Source of the DNA: Corynebacterium sp. Marseille-P3884 | Lineage (GTDB): Bacteria > Actinomycetota > Actinomycetes > Mycobacteriales > Mycobacteriaceae | Assembly (NCBI RefSeq): GCF_017942225.1 | Contig: NZ_JAGKSD010000021.1 | Location: 1-37,559, forward strand | Reading direction: 5' to 3' | DNA length: 37,559 bases | In this document: positions 1-7,361 of the stretch, piece after piece | How the letters are laid out: each line of letters begins with the position of its first letter | Position numbering within the stretch: the first letter of the stretch is position 1 | Notes under the pieces: generated by a model | What the model was told of the DNA's origin: nothing | The model's database searches: none | What the model saw: the letters and a program-made list of their open reading frames with translations, nothing else | Position numbers and translations under genes: made by a program

Positions 1-71
1 TCCATCAGCTTCTCGCTGATCTCGTTGACCCTCGCCGGGTCATGGCTTTTCTTCGGTGACACCGTAGTCAT
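1..71 (-). CDS. IS256-family transposase, N-terminal fragment (runs off window)
   Basis: Reading the minus strand from an ATG at 69-71 gives a peptide starting MTTVSPKKSHDPARVNEISE, which continues past the left edge. I recognise this as the usual start of corynebacterial mutator-type (IS256) transposases. A strong ribosome binding site (AGAAGGAG, minus strand, about 83-90) precedes the ATG. Only 23 codons are visible, so the catalytic DDE domain cannot be assessed. The terminal inverted repeat of the element lies just upstream at 100-127. Confidence 0.6.
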   Translation of the reverse strand, partial: MTTVSPKKSHDPARVNEISEKLM

Positions 72-127
72 TATCGGTGAAACTCCTTCTAGATCAGAGC
101 CTCACACACAAACTTCCTGACACTCCC
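1..127 (-). mobile_element. IS256-family insertion sequence, 5' end only
   Basis: On the minus strand the sequence beginning near 127 reads GGAGTGTCAGGAAGTTTGTG and continues TGTGAGG. This has the form of IS256-family terminal repeats, and it is followed by a short leader, a good RBS and the transposase ATG. The repeat begins exactly where the reading frame of the neighbouring IS3 OrfA departs from its expected sequence, so this IS appears to have inserted into that gene. The other end and the 8-9 bp target duplication are outside the window. Confidence 0.55.
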
Positions 128-267
128 CGCAACGTGTGGTGGGATACTCCAAGCAGCTCACCGACCTCCGTGTAGGCGCGTTGCAGTGAGCAAGACTCCA
201 GACGGACCATTTCGATGATCTGATGGACCGCCTTCTCCTTGAACTCAACGGAATACTTTCTGGGCAT
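127..267 (-). pseudogene. IS3-family transposase OrfA, interrupted by the IS256 element
   Basis: The minus-strand ATG at 265-267 opens a frame starting MPRKYSVEFKEKAVHQIIEM and continuing through VRLESCSLQRAYTEVGELLG and VSHHTLR. This is the N-terminal helix-turn-helix part of an IS3-family OrfA (HTH_Tnp_1). After TLR the frame passes into the terminal repeat of the IS256 element and stops after 10 further codons, so the rest of OrfA and all of OrfB are separated from this start. An AAGGAAGGA ribosome binding site precedes the ATG. The gene is dead in this form. Confidence 0.6.
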
Positions 268-301
268 AGTGCCTAATCCTTCCTTACCTGAGGTAGGAAC
301 T

Positions 302-1363
302 GAACCCAGGACGCTTCAGGCCATCGCCCCGAAATCCCGTGCACCGCACACCCACCCAAATGCTGTGCCGGACAGCCTGCGCAGCCACATCATCGACATG
401 CGCAAAGAACTCACCAAAGCAGGACTCGACGCAGGCCCAGACACCATCGCCTTCCACCTAGACAGGCAGGGGCTTCGCACCCCGTCAACATCGACAATCC
501 GCCGCATCATCACCGATGCCGGACTCGTCGACCCGCAACCACAGAAGAAACCGCGCAGCTCCTACATCAGGTTTGAAGCCGCCATGCCCAACGAATGCTG
601 GCAAGCCGACATCACCCACCTCTTTCTCATCGACGGCAGACGCGTAGAAGTCCTCGACTTCATCGACGACCACTCCCGCTACCTGCTATCAATCACCGCC
701 CGGCCAGCATTTACAGGCCCAGCAGTCGCAGCAGAACTCCAACGCCTCATCGATACTTTCGGCCCACCGGCATCCACACTCACCGACAACGGGCTGGTGT
801 TCACCGCCCGGTTAGCCGGACGAAAAGGCGGCCGCAACGCTTTTGAGAAAGTCCTCACCGACAACTGCATCCAACAGAAAAACGGTCGGCCAGGACACCC
901 ACAAACACAAGGCAAAATCGAACGCTTCCACCAAACACTCAAACGCTGGATCAACGCCCAACCACCCGCCGAAACCATCCCCCACCTTCAACGACAACTC
1001 AACGAATTCGCCGCCTACTACAACACCGAACGCCCCCACAGATCACTTGGGCGGCGCACCCCACAACAGGCATACACAACAGGGCCCAAGGCCGAACCCA
1101 ACCACACCCCCGAAGAAGAATGGCGCGTCCGCAACGACGTCGTCGCCCCCAGCGGCAAAGTCACCATCCGCTACGCCGGCAGGCTCTACAGCCTAGGAAT
1201 CGGACGCGCCTACAGCGGTGAAGAAGTCCTGATGATCATCACCGACAACCACATCACAACATCACTAAAAGAAACCGGCGAACCCATCGCCGAGCACTAC
1301 ATCGACACATCCCGCAATTACCAAAAAGCCTACTGGCGAAAAGGCCAACCCCCACTGACCTAA
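302..1363 (+). pseudogene. IS481-family transposase, 5'-truncated
   Basis: The frame encodes the integrase core of an IS481-type transposase: SRAPHTHP, LRKEL-like helix, SSYIRFEAAMPNE, the first catalytic Asp in WQADITH, the second in LTDNG, and the Glu in QTQGKIERFHQTLK, then YYNTERPHRSLGRRTP and a C-terminal beta domain ending at the TAA/TAG region. IS481 proteins normally carry about 60 further residues with an N-terminal helix-turn-helix. Here the homology begins only near codon APKSRAPH (about position 317). An open frame reaches back to an ATG at 239, but those codons lie antisense to the IS3 OrfA start and do not look like an IS481 N-terminus. I read it as a truncated transposase that retains all three DDE residues but has lost its DNA-binding domain. 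Confidence 0.7.
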
Positions 1364-1370
1364 AAACAAA

Positions 1371-1407
1371 ACCGGCGCCTTGGAAAAATAAAAACCAAGA
1401 CGCCGGT
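1371..1407. terminator. Hairpin after the IS481 transposase
   Basis: ACCGGCGCCTTGG at 1371-1383 pairs with CCAAGACGCCGGT at 1395-1407 with one mismatch. The A-rich loop and flanking A- and T-rich bases make it a likely bidirectional terminator. It sits 8 bp after the transposase stop codon and may insulate the element from its neighbours. Confidence 0.55.
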
Positions 1408-1410
1408 TTG

Positions 1411-1451
1411 TCCACCATGTCGCGACTCATCTGTCAACGATGTCGCGACTG
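1411..1451. repeat. Tandem terminal repeats of the IS481 end
   Basis: Two copies of an approximately 18 bp unit lie 23 bp apart: TCCACCATGTCGCGACTC at 1411-1428 and TCAACGATGTCGCGACTG at 1434-1451. They share the core ATGTCGCGACT, itself containing the palindrome GTCGCGAC. Repeated units just inside an IS end commonly serve as transposase binding sites; that role is inferred here. Confidence 0.6.
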
Positions 1452-1459
1452 AGGACACA

Positions 1460-1535
1460 TGGCGCCCCAGAGAGGAATCGAACCTCCGACACCGGCTTTA
1501 GGAGAGCCGTGCTCTATCCACTGAGCTACTAGGGC
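1460..1535 (-). tRNA. tRNA-Arg (anticodon CCT)
   Basis: On the minus strand a complete 76-nt cloverleaf runs from G at 1535 to an encoded CCA at 1462-1460. The acceptor stem GCCCTAG pairs with CTGGGGC. The D arm contains AGCTCAGTGGATAGAGC, the anticodon stem CGGCT/AGCCG holds loop CTCCTAA with anticodon CCT, and the T arm contains GGTTCGATTCC. It reads AGG codons for arginine. An IS481 end lies immediately beyond the CCA. Confidence 0.95.
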
Positions 1536-1614
1536 AACGAGAAGCTACGTTACCGCACCGCGTTCACGGCATGAAAGAAACGTCTCGAACTGCCCATACC
1601 CCGGCAAAGAAGTT

Positions 1615-2400
1615 TTAGAGCCGCTCCAGGACCTGGACGAGCGTTTCGTTGGCGGCCTGGATGGATTCCTCGGAGTCATCGGTAATGACGACATGGATGA
1701 CGTTTCCGTCCTTCACGGCCGTAGCGTTGTACAGCTTGGATACAGTGCCATCGCTTATCGCGGAAGTCTGCAATGTCGCGCCCCCTCTGTCTGCATCGGC
1801 GTCCAAAGGGAGTTGCACCCGAGTGACGTGCTGCGAGTATCCGGGCATGTCTTGCGTGAACTCGTTGCAGTTCTCGGGGTCGTGGACATCCGCGGCGAAA
1901 GGGTCGTACGCAATGTCGGCACGGTACGCCATAATCGTGAACTGATCGATCCCCAAGTCGGCCATCGCGTAGGATTCAGGCGTCTTCTTGTCCGGCTCGA
2001 CTTTGTCATAAGCTGCCCGCGACAGCTCCTTGCACTCGGGCGGATCTGTCTTCATATTGTCGACGGCATTATCCGCAATCGCATCTCGCTCCATCTGGAC
2101 GAAGTCTTCTATTTCAGCTGGCGTGCGCACAGCCACCGGCTGCTCCTTGTACGTAACCCCCTCCAGCAATTGGGACATGTTGAGGTTCGCGGAGGCCTCG
2201 GATTTGGAGTCCTCCTCATTCCTTGCTTTCCCATCCTCCGCCCGAGAGGTTGAAACCGAGCTGTCTTCCGTCGGCGCAGACGTGGGCGATTCCGGCTGGT
2301 TATCCGGGCTACAGCCAGCAACGGTCAAGAGCACAGCGATGGCGGTGGTCGCTCCGAGCGCTTTGAGGCTGCGCGAGAAAGGCAGAGTCCTATGCGTCAT
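1615..2400 (-). CDS. Secreted lipoprotein of unknown function
   Basis: The protein of 261 residues starts MTHRTLPFSR and carries a basic n-region, a hydrophobic stretch and a lipobox VAGC with Cys30. It should therefore be exported by Sec, acylated and anchored on the outer face of the membrane. A Ser/Thr/Glu-rich low-complexity linker follows (about residues 31-70). The C-terminal 190 residues form a probable folded domain with two Cys about 65 residues apart, one in DPPECKELS and one in PENCNEF. I do not recognise the family. I chose the ATG at 2398-2400; an ATG three codons upstream (2409) is equally possible. The frame can be extended to 2505 but would put extra residues before the signal peptide and would run into the iron-box region. 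The gene diverges from the iron-type ABC importer and shares its promoter region. Confidence 0.75.
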   Translation of the reverse strand: MTHRTLPFSRSLKALGATTAIAVLLTVAGCSPDNQPESPTSAPTEDSSVSTSRAEDGKARNEEDSKSEASANLNMSQLLEGVTYKEQPVAVRTPAEIEDFVQMERDAIADNAVDNMKTDPPECKELSRAAYDKVEPDKKTPESYAMADLGIDQFTIMAYRADIAYDPFAADVHDPENCNEFTQDMPGYSQHVTRVQLPLDADADRGGATLQTSAISDGTVSKLYNATAVKDGNVIHVVITDDSEESIQAANETLVQVLERL

Positions 2401-2483
2401 GGCCCCCATGGTATGTGCCCAAAAACCCATTGTCCGAGGAAATCGCCCCACAAACCGAATTAGGACACAATCTTGTTTTCTAA

Positions 2484-2502
2484 TTAGGCATGCCTTACCA
2501 TT
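2484..2502. promoter_or_regulatory. DtxR-like iron box, upstream copy
   Basis: TTAGGCATGCCTTACCATT matches 11 of 19 positions of the DtxR consensus TTAGGTTAGGCTAACCTAA, including both inner half-site cores (AGG and ACC). It lies 53-71 bp before the GTG start of the binding-protein gene. The match alone is modest, but a second, better copy follows closely. Confidence 0.5.
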
Positions 2503-2520
2503 CAAAGGGTTACCTGAAAC

Positions 2521-2539
2521 TAAGCATAGGCTTACTTAT
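2521..2539. promoter_or_regulatory. DtxR-like iron box, proximal copy
   Basis: TAAGCATAGGCTTACTTAT matches 13 of 19 positions of the DtxR consensus. It ends 15 bp before the GTG start of the siderophore-type binding protein, a position that would block RNA polymerase or early elongation when Fe2+-DtxR is bound. Together with the box at 2484 it predicts iron repression of the importer and possibly of the divergent lipoprotein. Confidence 0.6.
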
Positions 2540-2554
2540 TTTGAAAGGTGGATC

Positions 2555-3745
2555 GTGAAGTTTCCACGCACACTCGCAGCACTGCTGTTTTCGTTCATCG
2601 CAGTGCTCGGTCTCGCCGGCTGCTCGTCCGACTCGAGCGGCAGTGACGCCGCAGGTTCCAATGGGGACGAGAAAAATGGCGAGGCAGTTCTGACCGTCAC
2701 CGACGCGGCGGGACGCACCGTCGACTTCGAGAAGCAGCCGGAGCGCATTCTGCTCGGCGAAGGTCGCGGCATTTTCGCCACCTCGATCCTGCAGGACAAT
2801 CCGTTTGAGAAGGTCGTCGCGTACGGCGATGACTTCGAAAAGGCGGCGCCGGCGATGCGCGAAAAGGTCTTGGAGAAATTCCCGGAGGCCAAGGACCTGC
2901 CGATGATCGGCTCCCTGCAGAAGGGCGACGTGACCGTGGAGAACCTCCTGGCGCAGAAGCCGGATGTGGTTGTCATGACGCTGGACCAGAAGAAGGTCGC
3001 GGAGCAGAACGGCTTTTTGGCCGATATGGACGCAGTGGGCCTGAAATACGTGTTCACTGACTTCCGCCAGGACCCTCTGAACAACACCGAGGTGTCCATG
3101 AAGCTCTTCGGCGACCTCTTCGGCAAGTCCGATCGCGCAGAAAGCTACAACAAGTTCTGGTCTGAGAAGGTCGCCGACATCACCGACCGCGTGGCAAAGA
3201 CGACGGAGAAGCCCAAGACCGTCGTGTGGATGGCAGCCGGCTTCAAGGATTGCTGCGCCATCGCGGGCGACGCCAACCTGGGCAAGCTCGTCGACGCGGC
3301 AGGCGGCCATAATATCGGCCCGGAGATTCTCGGCACCGACGAAACAGAGATCACCGTTGAGAAGCTGGTGGAGGTCAATCCGGACAAGCTCATCGTTTCC
3401 GGTGGTGAGTGGGCGCGTGACCCGCAGAAGACCGACGCTTTCAGCCACGTCGAGCTGGGCTACCAGGCCGACGAGGCAGCGGCACGCGATTCCTTCGGCG
3501 GTCCGCTCAAGACCCCGGGTGTGGAACAACTGACGGCCCCTAAGGAGGGCGATTTCTTCGCCGTCTACCATCAGTTCTACGACAGCCCGTACAACGTGTT
3601 CGCTCTCGAGGCATTCGCCAAGTGGCTCCACCCGGAGGAATTTGAGGACCTGGACCCGGCGAAGAACTTCGAGGACTTCCACGCCGAGTGGATGCCGTTC
3701 GACTACAGCGGCACCTTCTTCCTCGACGGATACGAAGCAAAATAA
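2555..3745 (+). CDS. Iron-siderophore-type ABC transporter binding lipoprotein
   Basis: The protein of 396 residues is a FecB/FepB-like (TroA-superfamily, Peripla_BP_2) solute receptor. It starts at GTG 2555 behind AAAGGTGG, giving MKFPRTLAALL with lipobox GLAGC and Cys23; an ATG further upstream in the same frame lies inside the divergent lipoprotein and has no signal peptide. The mature part contains the family beta-strand and helix pattern: TVTDAAGRTVDFEKQPERI near the start, LLAQKPDVVVMT mid-way, and VEVNPDKLIVSGG in the second lobe. A Cys-Cys pair occurs in GFKDCCAIAGDAN near residue 230, which is unusual for the family. The permease begins 19 bp downstream and the ATPase follows, so the three genes form an operon. 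Two DtxR-like boxes suggest iron repression. The ligand could be a ferric siderophore or haem; cobalamin is less likely given the DtxR boxes. Confidence 0.88.
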   Translation: MKFPRTLAALLFSFIAVLGLAGCSSDSSGSDAAGSNGDEKNGEAVLTVTDAAGRTVDFEKQPERILLGEGRGIFATSILQDNPFEKVVAYGDDFEKAAPAMREKVLEKFPEAKDLPMIGSLQKGDVTVENLLAQKPDVVVMTLDQKKVAEQNGFLADMDAVGLKYVFTDFRQDPLNNTEVSMKLFGDLFGKSDRAESYNKFWSEKVADITDRVAKTTEKPKTVVWMAAGFKDCCAIAGDANLGKLVDAAGGHNIGPEILGTDETEITVEKLVEVNPDKLIVSGGEWARDPQKTDAFSHVELGYQADEAAARDSFGGPLKTPGVEQLTAPKEGDFFAVYHQFYDSPYNVFALEAFAKWLHPEEFEDLDPAKNFEDFHAEWMPFDYSGTFFLDGYEAK

Positions 3746-3764
3746 GCGATAAGAAAAGAGCTCA

Positions 3765-4850
3765 ATGACCACACGCGTAGCGCCCGACACCGACTACGAG
3801 AAGGATTCGCCGGACCGTGCGATTGAAAACTACCGTCGCCGCGGCCGTCGTAAAGCAATCGCAATTGCCCTTCTTGTCCTCGGTGCGATCGCGAGCTTCC
3901 TCGTTGCGGTGGTCGTTGGGCCCATCGATCTTTCGCTTAGCGACGTCTTCCGCGCCGTCTTCGACCCCGATTCCGTCGACCAGCAGACTGAGACCGTCGT
4001 GCGCACTCTCCGCCTCCCGGCGGCGGTGATGGCGGTGCTCGTCGGTGCGTCATTGGGGCTGTCCGGCGCGCAAATGCAGACAATCTTGGAAAACCCGCTG
4101 GCGGAGCCGTTCACCTTGGGCATTTCCGCGGCGGCTGCCCTCGGCGCGGCGGTGTCGATCGTGATGGGCTGGACGCTCATCTTGAATGCGCAACTCAATC
4201 TCGCGCTCACCGCGGCGCTGTCGGCGCTGTTCGCCGTGCTGATCATCGCGGGTGCCGCGATCTGGCGCGGGGCGAGCGCGGAATCGATGATCCTGCTCGG
4301 CATCGCCCTGTCCTTCTTCTTCCAGGCAGTGCTCTCCTTGCTGCAGTACGTAGCCTCTAATGAGGCGCTCCAGCAGATCGTGTTCTGGACGATGGGCTCG
4401 ATGCAGCGCGCGTCGTGGACCGCGAATATCGTGATCGCCGTCGTGCTCGCTCTGGCGATCCCCTTCTGCGCCGTCAATTCGTGGCGTCTCACCGCTCTGC
4501 GTCTCGGCGACGACCGCGCTGCTGCGATGGGCATCAACGTCCAACGCCTGCGCGTGACCACCTTGCTGGTCGCGTCGCTGTTGGCGGCCGCATCTGTCGC
4601 ATTCACGGGCATCATCGGCTTCATCGGCCTGGTCGGCCCGCACATTGCGCGCATGATCGTCGGTGAGGACCAGAAATTCTTCCTCCCCGGCGCAGCTGCT
4701 GCCGGCGCAATGCTCATGAGCCTCGCGTACGCCGTGTCCTTGTCGATCATCCCCGGTGTGGCTATCCCCCTCGGTATCATCACCGCACTTGTCGGCGTAC
4801 CGTTCTTCGTGTTCCTCATCTTCACCCGCTCGCGTGGAAGGAGTGCTTAA
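3765..4850 (+). CDS. FecCD-family ABC transporter permease
   Basis: The protein of 361 residues has the FecCD/BtuC fold with roughly ten membrane segments. Family motifs are clear: TLRLPAAVMAVLVGASLGLS, then GAQMQTILENPLAEPFTLG, the coupling region ALRLGDDRAAAMGIN, and GIIGFIGLVGPHIARM, which contacts the ATPase. A basic cytoplasmic N-terminus of about 40 residues precedes the first membrane helix. Only one permease gene is present, so the transporter probably works as a permease homodimer with two ATPase subunits. The start ATG 3765 follows an AAGAAAAGAG purine tract. It lies 19 bp after the binding-protein gene and 6 bp before the ATPase gene. Confidence 0.93.
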   Translation: MTTRVAPDTDYEKDSPDRAIENYRRRGRRKAIAIALLVLGAIASFLVAVVVGPIDLSLSDVFRAVFDPDSVDQQTETVVRTLRLPAAVMAVLVGASLGLSGAQMQTILENPLAEPFTLGISAAAALGAAVSIVMGWTLILNAQLNLALTAALSALFAVLIIAGAAIWRGASAESMILLGIALSFFFQAVLSLLQYVASNEALQQIVFWTMGSMQRASWTANIVIAVVLALAIPFCAVNSWRLTALRLGDDRAAAMGINVQRLRVTTLLVASLLAAASVAFTGIIGFIGLVGPHIARMIVGEDQKFFLPGAAAAGAMLMSLAYAVSLSIIPGVAIPLGIITALVGVPFFVFLIFTRSRGRSA

Positions 4851-4856
4851 GCCCCC

Positions 4857-5723
4857 ATGGCCATCAGCGCAAAGAATCTCACCGTGCGGTACGGCCGGAC
4901 GACGATCATCGACGACATGACCTTCGGCCCGCTCGAGGACGGCAAGATCACCGGCCTCATCGGCCCGAACGGCGCCGGCAAATCGACGCTCGTGAAAACC
5001 CTCGCCGGCATCAATAAGCCCTCCGAGGGCAACGCGGACATCGTCGTCGACGGCCGCACGCTGAGCGCCAAGGAGCGCGTCCAAGCTGTCGGTTATGTGC
5101 CGCAGGACATGCTCTCGCGCGCAACGCTCACCGCATTCGAATCCGTCATGGTCTCCGCGCGCCGCCGCGGCGAGGGCAACGGCAACGCACTGCAGACGAC
5201 CGCCGAGGTCATGCACCGCCTGGGCATCACGAAGCTGTCGGACCGCATGATTTCGGATATGTCCGGCGGCCAACGTCAGCTCGTGGCCGTCGCGCAGATG
5301 CTCGTGCGCTCCCCGCGCATCATGCTTCTCGACGAACCCACCTCCGCCCTCGATCTCCGCCACCAGGTGGAACTGCTGCAGATCATCCAGGACGAGGTCC
5401 GCGGCGACGACCGTCAGGCCCTCGTCGCCCTGCACGATCTGAACTTGGCCGCCCGTTTCTGCGACGAGCTGTTGGTGATCAAGGATGGCCAGGCGATTGC
5501 CAAGGGCACTCCGGCTGAAGTATTGACCCCGGATTTGCTCGAGCGCGTCTACGGCATTTCCGCCCGCATCATCAACGACGCCGGCGTGCCGATCGTGTGC
5601 CCGGTGCTGCGTCTCCCCCGCCACGAGACTCCGACAGACGCGGGTCCGATGGACCCGATCGCGGTCGATGTCGAGAATGCAGATCCCGACGTCATCAACG
5701 CCGTCACCTCGGCGCGTGCCTAG
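4857..5723 (+). CDS. FecE-type ABC transporter ATPase
   Basis: The protein of 288 residues energises the upstream permease. Walker A is GPNGAGKST at residues 36-44, the signature SGGQRQ starts at residue 136, Walker B is IMLLDE at 155-160, and the switch His is in ALHDLN at about 193. The final 50 or so residues, after GISARIIND, form a short C-terminal tail seen in FecE/BtuD relatives. The start ATG 4857 lies 6 bp after the permease stop. The stop codon TAG (5721-5723) is also the first half of the likely panB promoter -10 element. Confidence 0.93.
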   Translation: MAISAKNLTVRYGRTTIIDDMTFGPLEDGKITGLIGPNGAGKSTLVKTLAGINKPSEGNADIVVDGRTLSAKERVQAVGYVPQDMLSRATLTAFESVMVSARRRGEGNGNALQTTAEVMHRLGITKLSDRMISDMSGGQRQLVAVAQMLVRSPRIMLLDEPTSALDLRHQVELLQIIQDEVRGDDRQALVALHDLNLAARFCDELLVIKDGQAIAKGTPAEVLTPDLLERVYGISARIINDAGVPIVCPVLRLPRHETPTDAGPMDPIAVDVENADPDVINAVTSARA

Positions 5724-5726
5724 ACT
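5721..5726 (+). promoter_or_regulatory. Probable panB -10 element (leaderless)
   Basis: TAGACT lies 6 nt before the panB ATG, placing the expected transcription start on the ATG itself. The upstream gene's stop codon forms its first three bases. There is no Shine-Dalgarno sequence before panB, which fits a leaderless transcript. Inferred from spacing and the actinobacterial TANNNT consensus. Confidence 0.45.
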
Positions 5727-5732
5727 GTCTGC

Positions 5733-6551
5733 ATGACTGGATACCTGGCCCCCACCAAGAAAGCTCGGGTCGCGGACCTGAAGCAGAAAAAGCGCGACGG
5801 CGAGAAGTGGGCGATGCTCACCGCTTACGACTATTCCACCGCCCGCGTCTTCGCCGAGGCCGGCATCGAGTGCATGCTCGTCGGTGACTCCGCTGCCAAT
5901 GTCGTCTACGGCTATGAGACGACCAACCAGGTCTCCGTCGAGGAGATGACCTACCTCGCCGCCGCAGTCGTCCGCGGTGCTGGCAATGCCCTCGTCGTGG
6001 CTGACCTCCCCTTCGGCAGCTACGAGGCCTCCGACGAACAGTGCGTGCGCACAGCCACCGAGATGATCCGCCGCAGTGGCGCCCACATGGTGAAGCTCGA
6101 GGGTGGCGTCCGCATCGCCCCGCGCATCAAGGCGCTCAAAAACGCCGGGCTCGCAGTGTGCGCCCACGTCGGATTCACCCCGCAGTCCGTAGACAACTTG
6201 AGCGGCTTCAAGGTCCAGGGCCGCGATGAGAGCGCCGACCAGCTCTGGGCCGACACCAACGCGGTCGTCGAAGCGGGCGCGGACATGGTCGTTTTCGAGA
6301 TGGTCCCGGCTGATCTGGCCAAGGAGATCACCGCCAATTGCCCCGTTCCCACCATCGGCATCGGCGCTGGCCCGGACACGGATGCGCAAGTGCTGGTCTG
6401 GCACGACCTGGCCGATTTCCCGGCAGGCGGCCACCGCGCGCGTTTCGTGCGCCAATTCGGTGCGGTCGGCGAGGCACTCAGCGCAGCCGCCGCCGATTAC
6501 AAGCGCGCCGTCCACGAGGGCGAATTCCCCGCGGACGAGCACACCTTCTAG
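5733..6551 (+). CDS. panB: 3-methyl-2-oxobutanoate hydroxymethyltransferase
   Basis: PanB makes ketopantoate from 2-oxoisovalerate and 5,10-methylene-tetrahydrofolate, the first committed step of pantothenate (and so coenzyme A) synthesis, in the cytoplasm. The 272-residue protein has the expected length. Metal ligands correspond to Asp52 in LVGDSAANV, Asp91 in VVADLPFGSY and Glu123 in VKLEGG, with the catalytic Glu189 in FEMVP. The glycine-rich GIGAGPDTDAQVLVWHD motif is present. The gene is not in the usual panBC operon: panC lies on the opposite strand, tail to tail, three bases away. Transcription probably starts from a leaderless promoter overlapping the end of the ABC ATPase gene, perhaps with readthrough from that operon. 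Confidence 0.95.
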   Translation: MTGYLAPTKKARVADLKQKKRDGEKWAMLTAYDYSTARVFAEAGIECMLVGDSAANVVYGYETTNQVSVEEMTYLAAAVVRGAGNALVVADLPFGSYEASDEQCVRTATEMIRRSGAHMVKLEGGVRIAPRIKALKNAGLAVCAHVGFTPQSVDNLSGFKVQGRDESADQLWADTNAVVEAGADMVVFEMVPADLAKEITANCPVPTIGIGAGPDTDAQVLVWHDLADFPAGGHRARFVRQFGAVGEALSAAAADYKRAVHEGEFPADEHTF

Positions 6552-6554
6552 GGC

Positions 6555-7361
6555 TTAGACCTGAATTTCGACGTTGTCGATCAGGCGGGTCTCCCCGACC
6601 TTCGCGGCGACGAGCAGACGCGCGGGGCCGGTGTAGCCCTCCGGAAGCTCTTCGAGCTCCGGCGTGGTCACGGCGAGGTAGTCGAGCTCGATGCCTTCGG
6701 CGGACTCGAGAACCGCCAAGGCATCGTCATAGCTGCCCGTCGCCAATGCGCGGGACAACATCAGCGCAGTGTGGTGCTCTTCCTCGCTCAGGTAGCGGTT
6801 GCGTGACGAGAGCGCGAGTCCGCTGTCTTCGCGCACGATCGGGCAGCCGTGAACACGCACCGGCAGGTGCAGGTCCTCGACCATCTGGCGGATGAGAGCT
6901 AGCTGCTGGTAATCCTTCTCGCCGAAGAATGCGTCGGTGGCGCCGGTGAGGCGAAACAGCTTGGCCACCACTGTGAGCACACCCGCGAAGTGGGTCGGGC
7001 GGGTTGTTCCTTCCAGCACCGATCCGAGCGGCCCCGGGTGGATCGTGGTGCGGGGGCCGTGGGGGTACATCGTCGATACGCTCGGCGCGAAAACCGCTTC
7101 GACGCCCTCGGCTTCGAGCTTCGCGATGTCCTCCTCGAGCGTGCGCGGGTAGGCGTCGAGATCCTCTCCCGGCGCGAACTGCAGGGGGTTGACGAAGATG
7201 CTCACCACCACCGGATTGCCTAGCTTCTGAGCCTCGCGGACAAGGGAGATATGGCCGCTATGAAGAGCGCCCATCGTGGGGACGAGCGAGACGGCGCCGC
7301 TCGCGCCTGCGCAATCAAGCGCCTTCTGAAGCTCCTCAGGAGTCTTGGTCAGTTTCGTCAT
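6555..7361 (-). CDS. panC: Pantothenate synthetase
   Basis: PanC joins pantoate and beta-alanine with ATP to give pantothenate. The 268-residue protein shows the HxGH nucleotide-binding motif at about residues 34-37 (GALHSGHISLV), VSIFVNPLQFAPGEDLDAYPR, the pantoate-binding stretch RPTHFAGVLTVV, FFGEKDYQQLALI and the KMSKS-like SSRNRYLSEEE. The length is somewhat short of the common 280-290 but all catalytic blocks are there. The start lies inside the end of the winged-helix regulator gene (26 nt overlap), so panC should be translated as the last gene of that minus-strand operon. It converges on panB with only three bases between the stop codons. Confidence 0.94.
   Translation of the reverse strand: MTKLTKTPEELQKALDCAGASGAVSLVPTMGALHSGHISLVREAQKLGNPVVVSIFVNPLQFAPGEDLDAYPRTLEEDIAKLEAEGVEAVFAPSVSTMYPHGPRTTIHPGPLGSVLEGTTRPTHFAGVLTVVAKLFRLTGATDAFFGEKDYQQLALIRQMVEDLHLPVRVHGCPIVREDSGLALSSRNRYLSEEEHHTALMLSRALATGSYDDALAVLESAEGIELDYLAVTTPELEELPEGYTGPARLLVAAKVGETRLIDNVEIQV

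Larger units (their letters stand above)
302..1459 (+). mobile_element. IS481-family insertion sequence remnant, right end intact
   Basis: The right end read inward from 1459 on the minus strand is TGTGTCCTCAGTCGCGACAT, a typical IS481 terminus starting with TGT. The left end is missing: the transposase coding region begins mid-gene next to the IS3 remnant. The intact end lies directly against the CCA end of the tRNA-Arg gene, so the element marks a junction at the tRNA 3' side. The exact left breakpoint, somewhere around 290-317, cannot be fixed without a full-length copy. Confidence 0.5.

Noticed and set aside
239..301. The longest open start of the IS481 transposase at ATG 239
   Set aside because: These codons lie antisense to the start and leader of the IS3 OrfA and do not resemble the IS481 N-terminal domain.
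4050..6542. An 830-codon open frame antisense to the ABC permease, ATPase and panB genes
   Set aside because: It is antisense to three well-supported genes, its composition is a His/Asp/Gly/Val-rich mirror of their codons, and it matches no family. High GC at third positions keeps such frames open.
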